A program made the position numbers and the translations under genes. A stretch of 64,000 nucleotides of DNA from Bordetella genomosp. 7 (GTDB lineage Bacteria; Pseudomonadota; Gammaproteobacteria; Burkholderiales; Burkholderiaceae_B). The notes under the pieces are model-generated. The model did not search any database. It was not told the origin of the DNA and was given only the letters and a program-made list of their open reading frames with translations. Shown here one piece after another: positions 36,643-45,739 of the stretch (positions are counted from its first letter, which is position 1; each line of letters opens with the position of its first letter). The stretch covers positions 62,001 through 126,000 of the forward strand of contig NZ_NEVK01000007.1 in the NCBI RefSeq assembly GCF_002261265.1. The letters are read 5' to 3'.

Positions 36643-38319
36643 GTGACACACACTGATTACCAGGCGCTGGAGTTCCCCTATCAAAAACATGCCGACCAGT
36701 CCCGCCAGCCGCCCGCCGCACATCGCGTGATCGTGGTGGGCGCCGGGCCGGTGGGGCTGACCGCCGCGCTAGACCTGGCCCAGCGCGGCATTGCCGTCGT
36801 GCTGCTGGACGACGACTGCCGCCTGTCTACAGGCTCGCGGGCTATATGCTTTGCCAAGCGCACGCTGGAAATCTGGGACCGCCTGGGCGTGGGTGAACGC
36901 ATCGCGTCCAAAGGGGTGTCGTGGCATGTGGGGCGGGTGTTTTTCCGCGATCAGGAAGTCTGGCGATTCGACCTGCTGCCCGAGCCCGGCCATCGCCGCC
37001 CGGCTTTCGTGAACCTGCAGCAGTATTACGCCGAAGGCTATCTGTATGAAGCGGCGCGCGACCATCCCCTGATCGACCTGCGCTGGAAGAACAAGGTCGT
37101 GGGCATCGCACAGCGGCCCGATGGGGTGGACTTGCAGGTAGAGACGCCCGACGGCCCCTATACCCTGCAGGCGCAATGGCTGATCGCCTGCGACGGAGCC
37201 CGCTCGCCGGTGCGCAAAATGCTGGGCCAGGAGGCCCACGGGCGCGTATTCAAAGACCGCTTCCTGATCGCAGACGTACGCATGACGGCGGATTTTCCGG
37301 CCGAACGCTGGTTCTGGTTCAATCCGCCCTTCCATCCCAACCAGTCGGTTCTGCTGCACATGCAGCCCGACAATATCTGGCGCATCGACTTCCAGCTCGG
37401 CTGGAACGCCGACCCCGCAGAAGCGGTCAAGCCCGCCAATGTGCTGCCGCGCATACGCGCGCTGCTGGGCGCCGACGCCCAGTTCGAACTGGAATGGGTC
37501 AGCGTGTATACCTTTGCCTGCGAACGCATGGATACGTTCCGCCACGGACGCGTGCTGTTTGCAGGCGATGCCGCGCATCGCGTGTCCCCGTTCGGGGCGC
37601 GCGGAGCCAACAGCGGCGTGCAGGATGCAGAGAACCTGGCATGGAAGCTGCAGGCCGTGCTCGACGGCCTGGCGCCAGAAACGCTTATCGACACGTACAC
37701 CGCCGAGCGCGAACTGGCCGCCGATGAGAACCTGTTGAACTCCACGCGATCCACAGATTTCATTACGCCCAAGAGCGCGGCCAGCCGCAGTTTTCGCAAC
37801 GCCGTGCTGAACCTCGCGCGCGAACATCCTTTTGCGCGAGGCCTGGTCAACAGCGGACGCCTGTCGCTGCCCACCGCCTATGCCGATACGCCGCTGAACA
37901 CGCCCGATGACGACACCTACGCAAGCCGCATGACGCCGGGCGCCGTGGCATTGGATGCGCCCGTGCAGGCTGCCGACGGCAGCGATGCCTGGTGGCTGTC
38001 TTACCTGGACGGGCGCTTTGTACTGGCGTTATTCTGTGGCGGCCTGCAACCGGAAGCCGCCGTCCTGGACGCCTTGCAGGCGCTGTCTGCCGGTGCTGCG
38101 CCGGTGCGCATCGTATTGGTGGGAGACGGCGCGCCGCTGGATGCGCCGCCACAGTTCAGTGTGGCGCACGACACCCAGGGCCATCTGGTACAGCGCTACG
38201 ACGCGCGCCCGGGCACCTGCTACCTGCTGCGGCCCGACCAGCACCTGGCCGCCCGCTGGCGCGCCTTCGATGCGGCCGCCGTGGCGCAAGCCCTGGCCCG
38301 TGCGCTGGGCAACGCCTGA
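36643..38319 (+). CDS. FAD-dependent aromatic monooxygenase (MhpA-like)
   Basis: 558 residues from GTG 36643 with AGGAGA 7 bp upstream. The Rossmann FAD motif GAGPVGLTAALDLAQRG, the DG motif region (CDGARSPVR) and GDAAHRVSPFGARGANSGVQDAENLAWKL define the class A flavoprotein hydroxylases; the closest known group includes 3-(3-hydroxyphenyl)propionate hydroxylase. The thioredoxin-like C-terminal domain of this subfamily is present (about 420-558). It is co-transcribed with the MBL and DUF2783 genes. It could hydroxylate an aromatic acid feeding into homogentisate. Substrate unknown. Confidence 0.87.
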   Translation: MTHTDYQALEFPYQKHADQSRQPPAAHRVIVVGAGPVGLTAALDLAQRGIAVVLLDDDCRLSTGSRAICFAKRTLEIWDRLGVGERIASKGVSWHVGRVFFRDQEVWRFDLLPEPGHRRPAFVNLQQYYAEGYLYEAARDHPLIDLRWKNKVVGIAQRPDGVDLQVETPDGPYTLQAQWLIACDGARSPVRKMLGQEAHGRVFKDRFLIADVRMTADFPAERWFWFNPPFHPNQSVLLHMQPDNIWRIDFQLGWNADPAEAVKPANVLPRIRALLGADAQFELEWVSVYTFACERMDTFRHGRVLFAGDAAHRVSPFGARGANSGVQDAENLAWKLQAVLDGLAPETLIDTYTAERELAADENLLNSTRSTDFITPKSAASRSFRNAVLNLAREHPFARGLVNSGRLSLPTAYADTPLNTPDDDTYASRMTPGAVALDAPVQAADGSDAWWLSYLDGRFVLALFCGGLQPEAAVLDALQALSAGAAPVRIVLVGDGAPLDAPPQFSVAHDTQGHLVQRYDARPGTCYLLRPDQHLAARWRAFDAAAVAQALARALGNA

Positions 38320-38334
38320 AAGGACCCCGGACTC

Positions 38335-38571
38335 ATGCCCTTGATCATCGACCCCAACCTGGCTTCGCCCGATGCGTTCTACGAGGCGTTGATCGACACG
38401 CACCGCGACCTGGACGATACGCAAAGCGCCGAGCTCAACGCGGCCCTGATCCTGCTGCTTGCCAACCATATCGGCGATATGGAAGTGATAAGCGAAGCCC
38501 TGGAAAGGGCGCGCCGTTCGGTATTGACGGACGCGGCCGCACCCGCCGAGCCATCAAGGCGGAACCCATAG
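38335..38571 (+). CDS. DUF2783 small protein
   Basis: 78 residues with PNLASPDAFYEALIDTHRDLD and LNAALILLLANHIGDMEVI, the DUF2783 pattern. It is found 15 bp after the monooxygenase gene, as in other Burkholderiales clusters. It is acidic, mostly helical and has no known function; it may be an accessory of the flavoprotein. Confidence 0.85.
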   Translation: MPLIIDPNLASPDAFYEALIDTHRDLDDTQSAELNAALILLLANHIGDMEVISEALERARRSVLTDAAAPAEPSRRNP

Positions 38572-38630
38572 GCCGCCCACACGCAGCATGAGCCGGCTAA
38601 GGCTGGCAGCTCACGCCGCCACGGCGGCGG

Positions 38631-39539
38631 TCAGGCTGTCTCGGCGAACGTATCCAGCACCAGGGCGCGCAGCCACTGGCTGCCGCTGTCGCGATGAAAT
38701 CGCCGGTGCCAGTACAGGTTGGTCTGCAGCGCAGGCACGCGCACCGGCGGCGTCAGCATGCCCAGCCGGAAATAAGGCGCCACGCCGGCGGCAAGCTTGT
38801 GAGGCACCGTCGCCAGCAGGTCGGTTGTGCTGACGACGTAGGGCACCGCCGAGAAATGCGGCACGCTGAAATTCGCCGTCAGGGCCACGCCGGCCTTTTC
38901 CAGCGCCTGGTTCACCTGGCCGTACGGCGCGGCGCGCGACACCACCAGGTGGCTAGCCGTGCGAAACGCCTTCAGGCTCATGCCTTCGTGCGCGCTGGGG
39001 TGGCCCCGGCGAAACAGCGTGGCGTACCCCTGGCGGAACAACATTCGCTGCATGATGCCGCTGCCCAACCCTTCAAACGCGCCGATGGCCAGGTCGACGC
39101 GGCCCGCATCCATTTCGCGACGCAGGTCCGCGCCTTGCAAGCGCAGTGAGTCGATGCGCACGGCAGGCGCATGGCGGGCGCAGAGTTCGATCAGCCTAGG
39201 CATGAAATGAATTTCGCCGACGTCCGACATGGCGATGCGGAAACGTCGCTGGCTGTGCGCAGGGCGGAACTCGTGCGTGGCTTCAAGGGTGTGCGACAAC
39301 AGCGCCAGCGCTTCGCTGACCGGCCCGCCCAGCCGCTCGGCATGCGGCGTGGGCTGCATGCCATGCGGCGTACGCACGAACAGATCGTCGCCCAGGGCGG
39401 CGCGCAGCCGCCGCAGCGCGTTGCTGACCGCGGGCTGCGACAGATCCAGGCGCCGGGCCACCGCCGAAATATTGCGCTCTTCCAGCAAGTACTGGAATAC
39501 CACGAGCAGGTTCAGGTCAAGATTGCGAAGCTCGGCCAT
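38631..39539 (-). CDS. LysR family regulator of the homogentisate genes
   Basis: A 302-residue LysR protein, starting MAELRNLDLNLLVVFQYLLEE. The winged helix includes NISAVARRLDLSQPAVSNALRRLRAALGDDLFVRTPHGMQPTPHA. It is divergent from hmgA across 163 bp, so it is the obvious regulator of hmgA and the fumarylacetoacetase gene. The upstream unit is convergent. The effector is probably a tyrosine-pathway intermediate (inference). Confidence 0.9.
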   Translation of the reverse strand: MAELRNLDLNLLVVFQYLLEERNISAVARRLDLSQPAVSNALRRLRAALGDDLFVRTPHGMQPTPHAERLGGPVSEALALLSHTLEATHEFRPAHSQRRFRIAMSDVGEIHFMPRLIELCARHAPAVRIDSLRLQGADLRREMDAGRVDLAIGAFEGLGSGIMQRMLFRQGYATLFRRGHPSAHEGMSLKAFRTASHLVVSRAAPYGQVNQALEKAGVALTANFSVPHFSAVPYVVSTTDLLATVPHKLAAGVAPYFRLGMLTPPVRVPALQTNLYWHRRFHRDSGSQWLRALVLDTFAETA

Positions 39540-39702
39540 AGGTGAATGAATAACGGGATGTGGCGGGGATATTCACGGAATTTATAGTCGATATTTCTGT
39601 ATTCCCATAGCCAACCCCCGTTCTTTTGCTGACAATACTGAAGCCGCCCGCCCGGAGCTACCCGCGCACTCAGGCGCGCGTAACGAACCGAGAGAGAAAC
39701 CC

Positions 39703-41001
39703 ATGTCCCTGCAATATCAATCGGGGTTCGGCAATGACTGGGCCACCGAAGCGCTGCCAGGCGCGCTGCCGACGGGCCGGAATTCGCCGCAGCGCTGCCC
39801 TTATGGCCTGTACGCCGAACAGCTTTCCGGCACGGCATTCACCGCGCCGCGCAACGAGAACCGCCGCTCCTGGCTGTACCGCATCCGGCCCGCCGCACAG
39901 CACCTGCCCTTTGAGCCATTTACGGGCGCGCCCGGCTGGCTCAGCGACTTTGGCAGCGGCCCGGTCACGCCCAACCAGCTGCGCTGGGGGCCGCTGCCCA
40001 TGCCCGACGCGCCCACGGATTTCGTCGAGGGCGTACGCACCTGGGCCGGCAACGGCGGCCCGGCCGAACAGGCAGGCGTCGGCATACACTTGTACGCGGC
40101 CAACCGGTCGATGCAGGGTCGCTTTTTTTATAACGCCGACGGCGAATTGATGATCGTGCCCGAACAGGGCCGCCTGCGCCTGGCCACGGAGCTGGGCATT
40201 GTCGAGGTCGAACCGCAACAGATCGCGGTCATACCCCGCGGCGTGCGCCTGCGGGTCGAATTGCCGGACGGCCAGGCGCGCGGCTACATGCTCGAGAATT
40301 TCGGCGCCGCCCTGCGGCTGCCGGAGCTCGGCCCCATCGGCTCGAATTGCCTGGCCAACCCCCGCGATTTTCAGACGCCGGTGGCGTGGTACGAAGATGT
40401 GGAAGGGGATTTCGAACTCATTGCCAAGTTCACCGGCGGCCTGTGGCGCGCGCGCATCGGCCATTCGCCGCTGGACGTCGTGGCCTGGCATGGCACCCAC
40501 GCGCCGTATCGGTACGACCTGCGGCACTTCAACGTCATAGGCTCGATCAGCTTCGATCATCCCGACCCGTCGATCTTTACCGTGCTGACCGCGCCTTCCG
40601 ACACGCCGGGCACCGCCAATGTGGATTTCGCCATCTTCCCGCCGCGTGTGCTGGCGATGGAGGATACGTTCCGTCCGCCCTGGTTCCACCGCAATGTGGC
40701 CAGCGAGTTCATGGGCCTGGTGCACGGGGCGTACGATGCCAAAGCCGAAGGCTTCGTGCCCGGCGGAGCGAGCCTGCACAATTGCATGAGCGGCCACGGG
40801 CCCGATGCCGATACGTTTGCAAAGGCCACCGCTGCCGACACGACCCAGCCGCACTATATCCGCGATACGATGGCCTTCATGTTCGAAACGCGCCGCGTCA
40901 TCCGCCCCACCGCCCAGGCGCTGGGCAGCGCGCAACTGCAGAACGACTATTACCAATGCTGGCAGGGGCTGAAGAAACACTTCAACCCCGCCGAACGCTG
41001 A
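39703..41001 (+). CDS. hmgA: Homogentisate 1,2-dioxygenase
   Basis: A 432-residue enzyme with the family N-terminus [19 protein letters not shown] and the metal region ([14 protein letters not shown], and the earlier [15 protein letters not shown]) that contains the Fe(II) ligands. It opens homogentisate to maleylacetoacetate. It is followed by the fumarylacetoacetase gene, 8 bp on. No maleylacetoacetate isomerase gene lies in this window. AGAGAGAAA precedes the ATG. Confidence 0.96.
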   Translation: MSLQYQSGFGNDWATEALPGALPTGRNSPQRCPYGLYAEQLSGTAFTAPRNENRRSWLYRIRPAAQHLPFEPFTGAPGWLSDFGSGPVTPNQLRWGPLPMPDAPTDFVEGVRTWAGNGGPAEQAGVGIHLYAANRSMQGRFFYNADGELMIVPEQGRLRLATELGIVEVEPQQIAVIPRGVRLRVELPDGQARGYMLENFGAALRLPELGPIGSNCLANPRDFQTPVAWYEDVEGDFELIAKFTGGLWRARIGHSPLDVVAWHGTHAPYRYDLRHFNVIGSISFDHPDPSIFTVLTAPSDTPGTANVDFAIFPPRVLAMEDTFRPPWFHRNVASEFMGLVHGAYDAKAEGFVPGGASLHNCMSGHGPDADTFAKATAADTTQPHYIRDTMAFMFETRRVIRPTAQALGSAQLQNDYYQCWQGLKKHFNPAER

Positions 41002-41009
41002 CCGATCCC

Positions 41010-42323
41010 ATGACGACCTTGAACGAAACCCACGACACCGCGCTCACCAGCTGGGTAGACAGCGCCAATGACGCTGACTCCGGTTTTCCGGTGCAGAATC
41101 TGCCCTACGCCGTGTATCGCCGGCGCGGCTCGCAAGAAGCCTGGCGGCCGGGCGTGGCCATTGGCGACCGCGTGCTCGACCTGGCGGCTCTGGCCCGGCA
41201 GAACCCGTACGATGGGTTGGCCGCGCAAGCGCTTGCGGCCTGCACGGGCAGCAACCTGAACGCGCTGATGGCCCTGGGCCAGCCTCACTGGAGCGCGCTG
41301 CGCCTGGCCTTGTCGCGAGCCCTGCGCGCGGGGTCCCCGCTGCAGGGCCAGCTGGAACCCCTGCTGGTCGCCCAGGCCGATGCCGAATACACCACGCCTG
41401 CCCACATTGGCGACTACACCGATTTCTATATTTCGCTGCACCATGCCACGGCAGTGGGCCGGCAGTTCCGCCCCGACAACCCACTGCTGCCCAACTACAA
41501 ATGGGTGCCCATCGGCTACCACGGCCGCGCTTCCAGCATCGGCGTCGAGCAACGTTTTCCGCGCCCGGTCGGACAGACCCGGCCATCGGCAGACGGCCAG
41601 GCGCCCCAGTTCGGCCCCTGTCAGCGGCTGGACTACGAGCTCGAGCTCGGCGTCTACGTGGGCAAGGGCAATGCGCAGGGCGAACGCATCCCCCTGGACC
41701 AGGCCGACGAGCACGTCTTCGGGCTGTGCCTGCTGAACGACTGGTCGGCTCGCGACATCCAGGGCTGGGAGTACCAGCCCCTGGGGCCGTTCCTGGCCAA
41801 GAACTTCGCATCGACGATCTCGCCCTGGATCGTCACCATGGAAGCGCTGGAGCCTTTCCGCATTGCATGGAATCGCCAGGAAGGCGAGCCGCAGCCACTG
41901 CCCTACCTGTCTTCAGAGCGCAACCGCACGCACGGCGCCTACGATGTGGAGCTGGAAGTGTTTCTGGCCACCGAAGCCTCGCGCCAGGCCGGGCATGCGC
42001 CCGCCCGCCTGTCGGCCAGCAATTTCCGCGACGCCTACTGGAATATTGCGCAGCTGATCGCCCACCACACCGTCAACGGCTGCAACCTGCAGCCGGGCGA
42101 TCTGCTGGGCACCGGCACGCTATCGGGCCCGGCGCCCGACCAAGCCGGTTCGCTGCTGGAGCTGACCCAGGGCGGCAAGACGCCCATCGAACTGCCCTGG
42201 GGCGAAACCCGCACCTTCCTGCAGGACGGTGACCAAGTGATCTTGCGCGCGCACTGCCAAAAAGCCGGCTACCCCCGCATCGGCTTCGGCGAAGCATCCG
42301 GCACCGTGCTGCCGGCACGCTAA
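41010..42323 (+). CDS. fahA: Fumarylacetoacetase
   Basis: 437 residues from ATG 41010. The N-terminal SH3-like part is followed by the catalytic FAH domain: ELELGVYVGKGN contributes the metal ligands, with Asp, Glu and His residues also in YTDFYISLHHATAVGRQFR and LLNDWSARDIQGWEYQPLG. It cleaves fumarylacetoacetate to fumarate and acetoacetate. It is the last gene of the hmgA operon. A tandem array of hairpin repeats begins 18 bp downstream. Confidence 0.95.
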   Translation: MTTLNETHDTALTSWVDSANDADSGFPVQNLPYAVYRRRGSQEAWRPGVAIGDRVLDLAALARQNPYDGLAAQALAACTGSNLNALMALGQPHWSALRLALSRALRAGSPLQGQLEPLLVAQADAEYTTPAHIGDYTDFYISLHHATAVGRQFRPDNPLLPNYKWVPIGYHGRASSIGVEQRFPRPVGQTRPSADGQAPQFGPCQRLDYELELGVYVGKGNAQGERIPLDQADEHVFGLCLLNDWSARDIQGWEYQPLGPFLAKNFASTISPWIVTMEALEPFRIAWNRQEGEPQPLPYLSSERNRTHGAYDVELEVFLATEASRQAGHAPARLSASNFRDAYWNIAQLIAHHTVNGCNLQPGDLLGTGTLSGPAPDQAGSLLELTQGGKTPIELPWGETRTFLQDGDQVILRAHCQKAGYPRIGFGEASGTVLPAR

Positions 42324-42340
42324 GGCGCGCTTGGCCGGGC

Positions 42341-42738
42341 GGTGTCTGACACCCTACGGGAGTCAGACACCCAAGACTTAACGGCAACGCTGCAGGGTGT
42401 TGGTGTCTGACTCCCGTAGGGTGTCAGACACCAAAGACTTAACGCCAACGCTGCAAACTGTTGGTGTCTGACTCCCATAGGGTGTCAGACACCTAAGACT
42501 TAACCGCAACGCTGCAGGCTGTTGGTGTCTGACTCCCCGTAGGGTGGCAGACACCCAAGACTTAACCGCAACGCTGCAGGCAGTTGGTGTCTGACTCCCG
42601 TAGGGTGTCAGACACCTAAGACTTAACGCCAACGCTGCAAACTGTTGGTGTCTGACTCCCGTAGGGTGTCAGACACCCAAGACTTAACCGCAACGCTGCA
42701 AGCTGTTGGTGTCTGACTCCCGTAGGGTGTCAGACACC
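42341..42738. repeat. Tandem array of seven hairpin elements with 30-bp spacers
   Basis: Seven copies of a 31-bp hairpin (one is 32) start at 42341, 42402, 42463, 42524, 42586, 42647 and 42708, so the period is 61 bp. The arms GGTGTCTGAC and GTCAGACACC are almost always perfect. The centre TCCCGTAGGGT can also pair. The six spacers are 30 bp each and near-identical (AAGACTTAACCGCAACGCTG core). Copy 1 is inverted relative to the other six. It occupies the whole gap between the fumarylacetoacetase gene and the convergent FAD oxidase gene. No T-run follows any copy, and the spacers are alike, so it is not a CRISPR. Confidence 0.93.
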
Positions 42739-42745
42739 GCCCGCG

Positions 42746-44161
42746 TCACGCCTGCAGGACCTTGCCGGGGTTCATCAGTCCATGCGGATCCAGGGCCTGC
42801 TTGATGCGCTTCATCAGGCTGAGTTCCAGCGCGCTTTTATAGTGCGGCAGCTCGTCGCGCTTGAGCTGCCCGATGCCGTGCTCGGCGCTGATCGACCCGC
42901 CGTGTTCCTGCACGCTGCGATGCACGATATCGTAGATGCCCTGCTGCAACGCCAGCAGGTCTGCTTCGGTCTGGCCCGGGCCGCGCGCCACGTTGTAATG
43001 CAGGTTGCCGTCGCCCAGGTGGCCGAACACGACATTGCGCACGCCGGGAAAGCGCTGCTGCAGTAGTGCGTTGGTAGTGTGCACGAACGCCGCGATGGAC
43101 GATATGGGTATGGACACGTCGTGCTTGACGCCCTTGCCCAGTTCGGCCTCGGCCAGCGGAATGCTCTCGCGCAGGTGCCACATGGCGCGACTTTGCGCCA
43201 CATTGGCGGCAATGGCTGCGTCAGTCACCAGGCCGGCATCGATGGCGGCTCCCAGCACGGCCTCGAAGCGTTCGCGCGCGTGCGCTTCGCTTTCGCTGTC
43301 GGACAGTTCAAGCAGCGCAAACCAGGGCGACCCGGCCGACGCGCCGTCCAGCGGCAGGCGCTGCTGTGGAAACAGCCGCACCACCGATTGCAGGCAATCG
43401 CCGGCCATCAGCTCGAAACCGGTCAGGGAAGCCCCGAAGCCGGTGCGCGCACGCGACAGGAGTTCCACCGCGGCATCGATGGAATCGAGCGCCAGCAGCG
43501 CCGTGCACGACGCCACCGGCAAGGGATACAGCCTCAGGGTGGCGGCGGTGATGATGCCCAGCGTACCTTCGCTGCCGATGTACAGATCGCGCAAGTCGTA
43601 ACCGGTGTTGTCTTTGCGCAGACCCCGCAGGCCGTTCCAGATTTCGCCTTCGGCCGTGACGACCTCCAGGCCCAATGCCAGCTCGCGGGCATTTCCGTAG
43701 CGCAGCACCTGCGTTCCGCCGGCGTTCGTGGCCAGGTTGCCGCCTATGGTGCAGCTGCCCTCGGCGGCCAGGCTCAGGGGAAACAGCCGCCCGGCATCGC
43801 GCGCCGCCTGTTGCACCGCCTGAAGAACGCAGCCGGCTTCGACCGTGATTGTGTCGTTTTCGGTGTCAATGGCGCGCACGCGGTTCAGGCGGGCCGTGGA
43901 CAACAACACCGCCCGGCCGGAATCATCGGGCGTGGCGCCGCCGCACAGCCCGGTATTGCCGCCCTGCGGCACCAGCGGCGTGCCGTTCTGCAAGCACAGG
44001 CGCACCACGCCGGCCACCTCGCCCACAGAGCCGGGCCGCACCACCGCCAGGGCGCTGCCACGGTAACGACGGCGCCAGTCCTGCAGGTACGGATCGGCAT
44101 CGGAACCGGTCAGCACGTGGGCCGGGCCCAGCAAATTCTGCAATTCAGTCAGTAGATTCAT
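42746..44161 (-). CDS. FAD-binding D-2-hydroxyacid dehydrogenase (D2HGDH/D-lactate type)
   Basis: 471 residues from ATG 44161 (MNLLTELQNLLGPAHVLTGS). The FAD-binding domain has PLVPQGGNTGLCGGATPD and LSLAAEGSCTIGGNLATNAGG; the C-terminal domain has the metal motif FGHLGDGNLHYN and SAEHGIG, typical of D-2-hydroxyglutarate and D-lactate dehydrogenases. It oxidises a D-2-hydroxyacid, with the exact substrate uncertain. The gene is divergent from the phosphomutase. Its stop lies 7 bp from the hairpin array. Confidence 0.87.
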   Translation of the reverse strand: MNLLTELQNLLGPAHVLTGSDADPYLQDWRRRYRGSALAVVRPGSVGEVAGVVRLCLQNGTPLVPQGGNTGLCGGATPDDSGRAVLLSTARLNRVRAIDTENDTITVEAGCVLQAVQQAARDAGRLFPLSLAAEGSCTIGGNLATNAGGTQVLRYGNARELALGLEVVTAEGEIWNGLRGLRKDNTGYDLRDLYIGSEGTLGIITAATLRLYPLPVASCTALLALDSIDAAVELLSRARTGFGASLTGFELMAGDCLQSVVRLFPQQRLPLDGASAGSPWFALLELSDSESEAHARERFEAVLGAAIDAGLVTDAAIAANVAQSRAMWHLRESIPLAEAELGKGVKHDVSIPISSIAAFVHTTNALLQQRFPGVRNVVFGHLGDGNLHYNVARGPGQTEADLLALQQGIYDIVHRSVQEHGGSISAEHGIGQLKRDELPHYKSALELSLMKRIKQALDPHGLMNPGKVLQA

Positions 44162-44321
44162 GGCCGCAAGCGGTAAAGGATGCGTCAGGCACGCCGGTTG
44201 CAAGGAAATGGCTTTCTATTGTATGGCGGGCTGCGCCTCGCGCGAACGGCGAATCGGGGATAATCCATCTTGCGCGGCCGTCCGGTCGGCGCTGCCGCGC
44301 TCAGTCATCCAAGGAGTTCAC

Positions 44322-45722
44322 TTGAACGCACCCGTCCGTTATCCCGATGCAGTTTTCAAGGCCTACGACATCCGGGGCACCGTTCCGCAGCCGCTGAACG
44401 ATGGTTTTGCCCGTACCCTGGGCCGCGCGCTTGCAGACCAGGCCCGCCGACAAGGGGTCACCGCCCTGGTGGTGGGCCGGGACGGACGGCTGAGCAGCGC
44501 AGGACTGGCGCACGCTTTGCAAGAAGGGATACGTGACGGCGGCATCGACACCATCGATATCGGCCAGGTCCCCACGCCGCTGGTCTACTACGCGGCGCAT
44601 ACCCAGGGCACGGGCTCGGGGGTCGCCATTACGGGCAGCCATAACCCCCCGCAATACAACGGCTTCAAGATGATGATGGCGGGCAAGGCGCTGTACGGAG
44701 ACGGCGTGCTGGCCCTGCGCGACGCCATGAATGCCGCCACACAGGACGAAGCCGACCCGGCCGGCCCGCGCGGCAGCCGCCGCGAACTCGATCTGGTGGG
44801 CGAATATATACAGCGCATCGCGGGCGACGTGAAGCTGGCGCGGCCGCTCAAGATCGCGATCGATTGCGGCAATGGCGTGGCGGGCGCGGTCGCGCCGCAG
44901 CTGTTCCGCGCATTGGGCTGCCAGGTAGACGAGCTGTACTGCGAGGTTGACGGCACTTTCCCCAATCACCACCCCGACCCGGCCGACCCGCACAACCTGC
45001 AGGACCTTATCGACCATGTCGCGCGCACCGATTGCGAACTGGGGCTGGCCTTTGATGGCGACGGCGACCGCCTGGGCGTCGTCACGAAGTCAGGCCAGAT
45101 CATCTGGCCCGACCGCCAGTTGATCCTGTTCGCGCGCGACGTGCTGCAACGCTGCCCCGGCAGCACCATCATCTATGACGTGAAATGCAGCCGCCACGTC
45201 GGCCTGGCCATCCAGGAGGCCGGCGGCCAGCCCCTGATGTGGCAGACGGGCCATTCGCTGGTCAAGGCCAAACTCGCCGAAACCGGCGCGCCCCTGGCTG
45301 GCGAAATGAGCGGCCACATCTTTTTCAAAGAACGCTGGTACGGGTTTGACGACGGCCTGTACACTGGCGCGCGCCTGCTGGAAATCGTGGCGCGCAGCGC
45401 CAACGCGTCCGAGCCGCTCGAGGCCCTGCCGCAGGCCTTGTCCACGCCGGAACTCAAGCTTGAAATGGCCGAAGGCGAGCCCTTCAAACTGGTGCAGGCG
45501 CTGCGCGAACAGGCCCGCTTCGACGGCGCGCTGGACATCGTCACAATTGACGGCGTGCGCGCCGAATATGCCGACGGATTCGGGCTGGCGCGCGCCTCCA
45601 ACACCACGCCGGTGGTGGTCCTGCGCTTCGAGGCCGATACGCCCGAAGCGCTAGCGCGCATCAAAGACGAGTTCCGCCGCGAGTTGCTGCGGCTCGCCCC
45701 CGGCATGACTTTGCCCTTCTGA
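44322..45722 (+). CDS. Phosphomannomutase/phosphoglucomutase (AlgC-like)
   Basis: 466 residues from TTG 44322, with AAGGAG 8 bp upstream; the protein opens LNAPVRYPDAVFKAYDIRG, typical of the AlgC family. The active-site serine lies in GSHNPPQYNGFK, the metal loop is FDGDGDRLGV and the sugar-binding loop includes GEMSGHIFFKERWYGFDDG. It interconverts hexose 1- and 6-phosphates to supply nucleotide sugars, which fits the polysaccharide genes downstream. It is followed by pgi at 17 bp. No ATG fits the family N-terminus, so the TTG is credible. Confidence 0.9.
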   Translation: MNAPVRYPDAVFKAYDIRGTVPQPLNDGFARTLGRALADQARRQGVTALVVGRDGRLSSAGLAHALQEGIRDGGIDTIDIGQVPTPLVYYAAHTQGTGSGVAITGSHNPPQYNGFKMMMAGKALYGDGVLALRDAMNAATQDEADPAGPRGSRRELDLVGEYIQRIAGDVKLARPLKIAIDCGNGVAGAVAPQLFRALGCQVDELYCEVDGTFPNHHPDPADPHNLQDLIDHVARTDCELGLAFDGDGDRLGVVTKSGQIIWPDRQLILFARDVLQRCPGSTIIYDVKCSRHVGLAIQEAGGQPLMWQTGHSLVKAKLAETGAPLAGEMSGHIFFKERWYGFDDGLYTGARLLEIVARSANASEPLEALPQALSTPELKLEMAEGEPFKLVQALREQARFDGALDIVTIDGVRAEYADGFGLARASNTTPVVVLRFEADTPEALARIKDEFRRELLRLAPGMTLPF

Positions 45723-45739
45723 TAGCCACATCTGCCACC

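Noticed and set aside
40347-42323. 658-codon version of the fumarylacetoacetase
   Set aside because: The extra 221 codons overlap hmgA in another frame; the family N-terminus begins at 41010.
42378-42632. Small repetitive ORF over the hairpin array
   Set aside because: Its protein is only a translation of the repeated unit (the CLTPYGSQTP block recurs) and has no start context.
42341-42738. CRISPR array
   Set aside because: The spacers are near-identical, not unique, and the repeat is a dyad with a pairable centre found dispersed elsewhere in the window. No cas genes are near.
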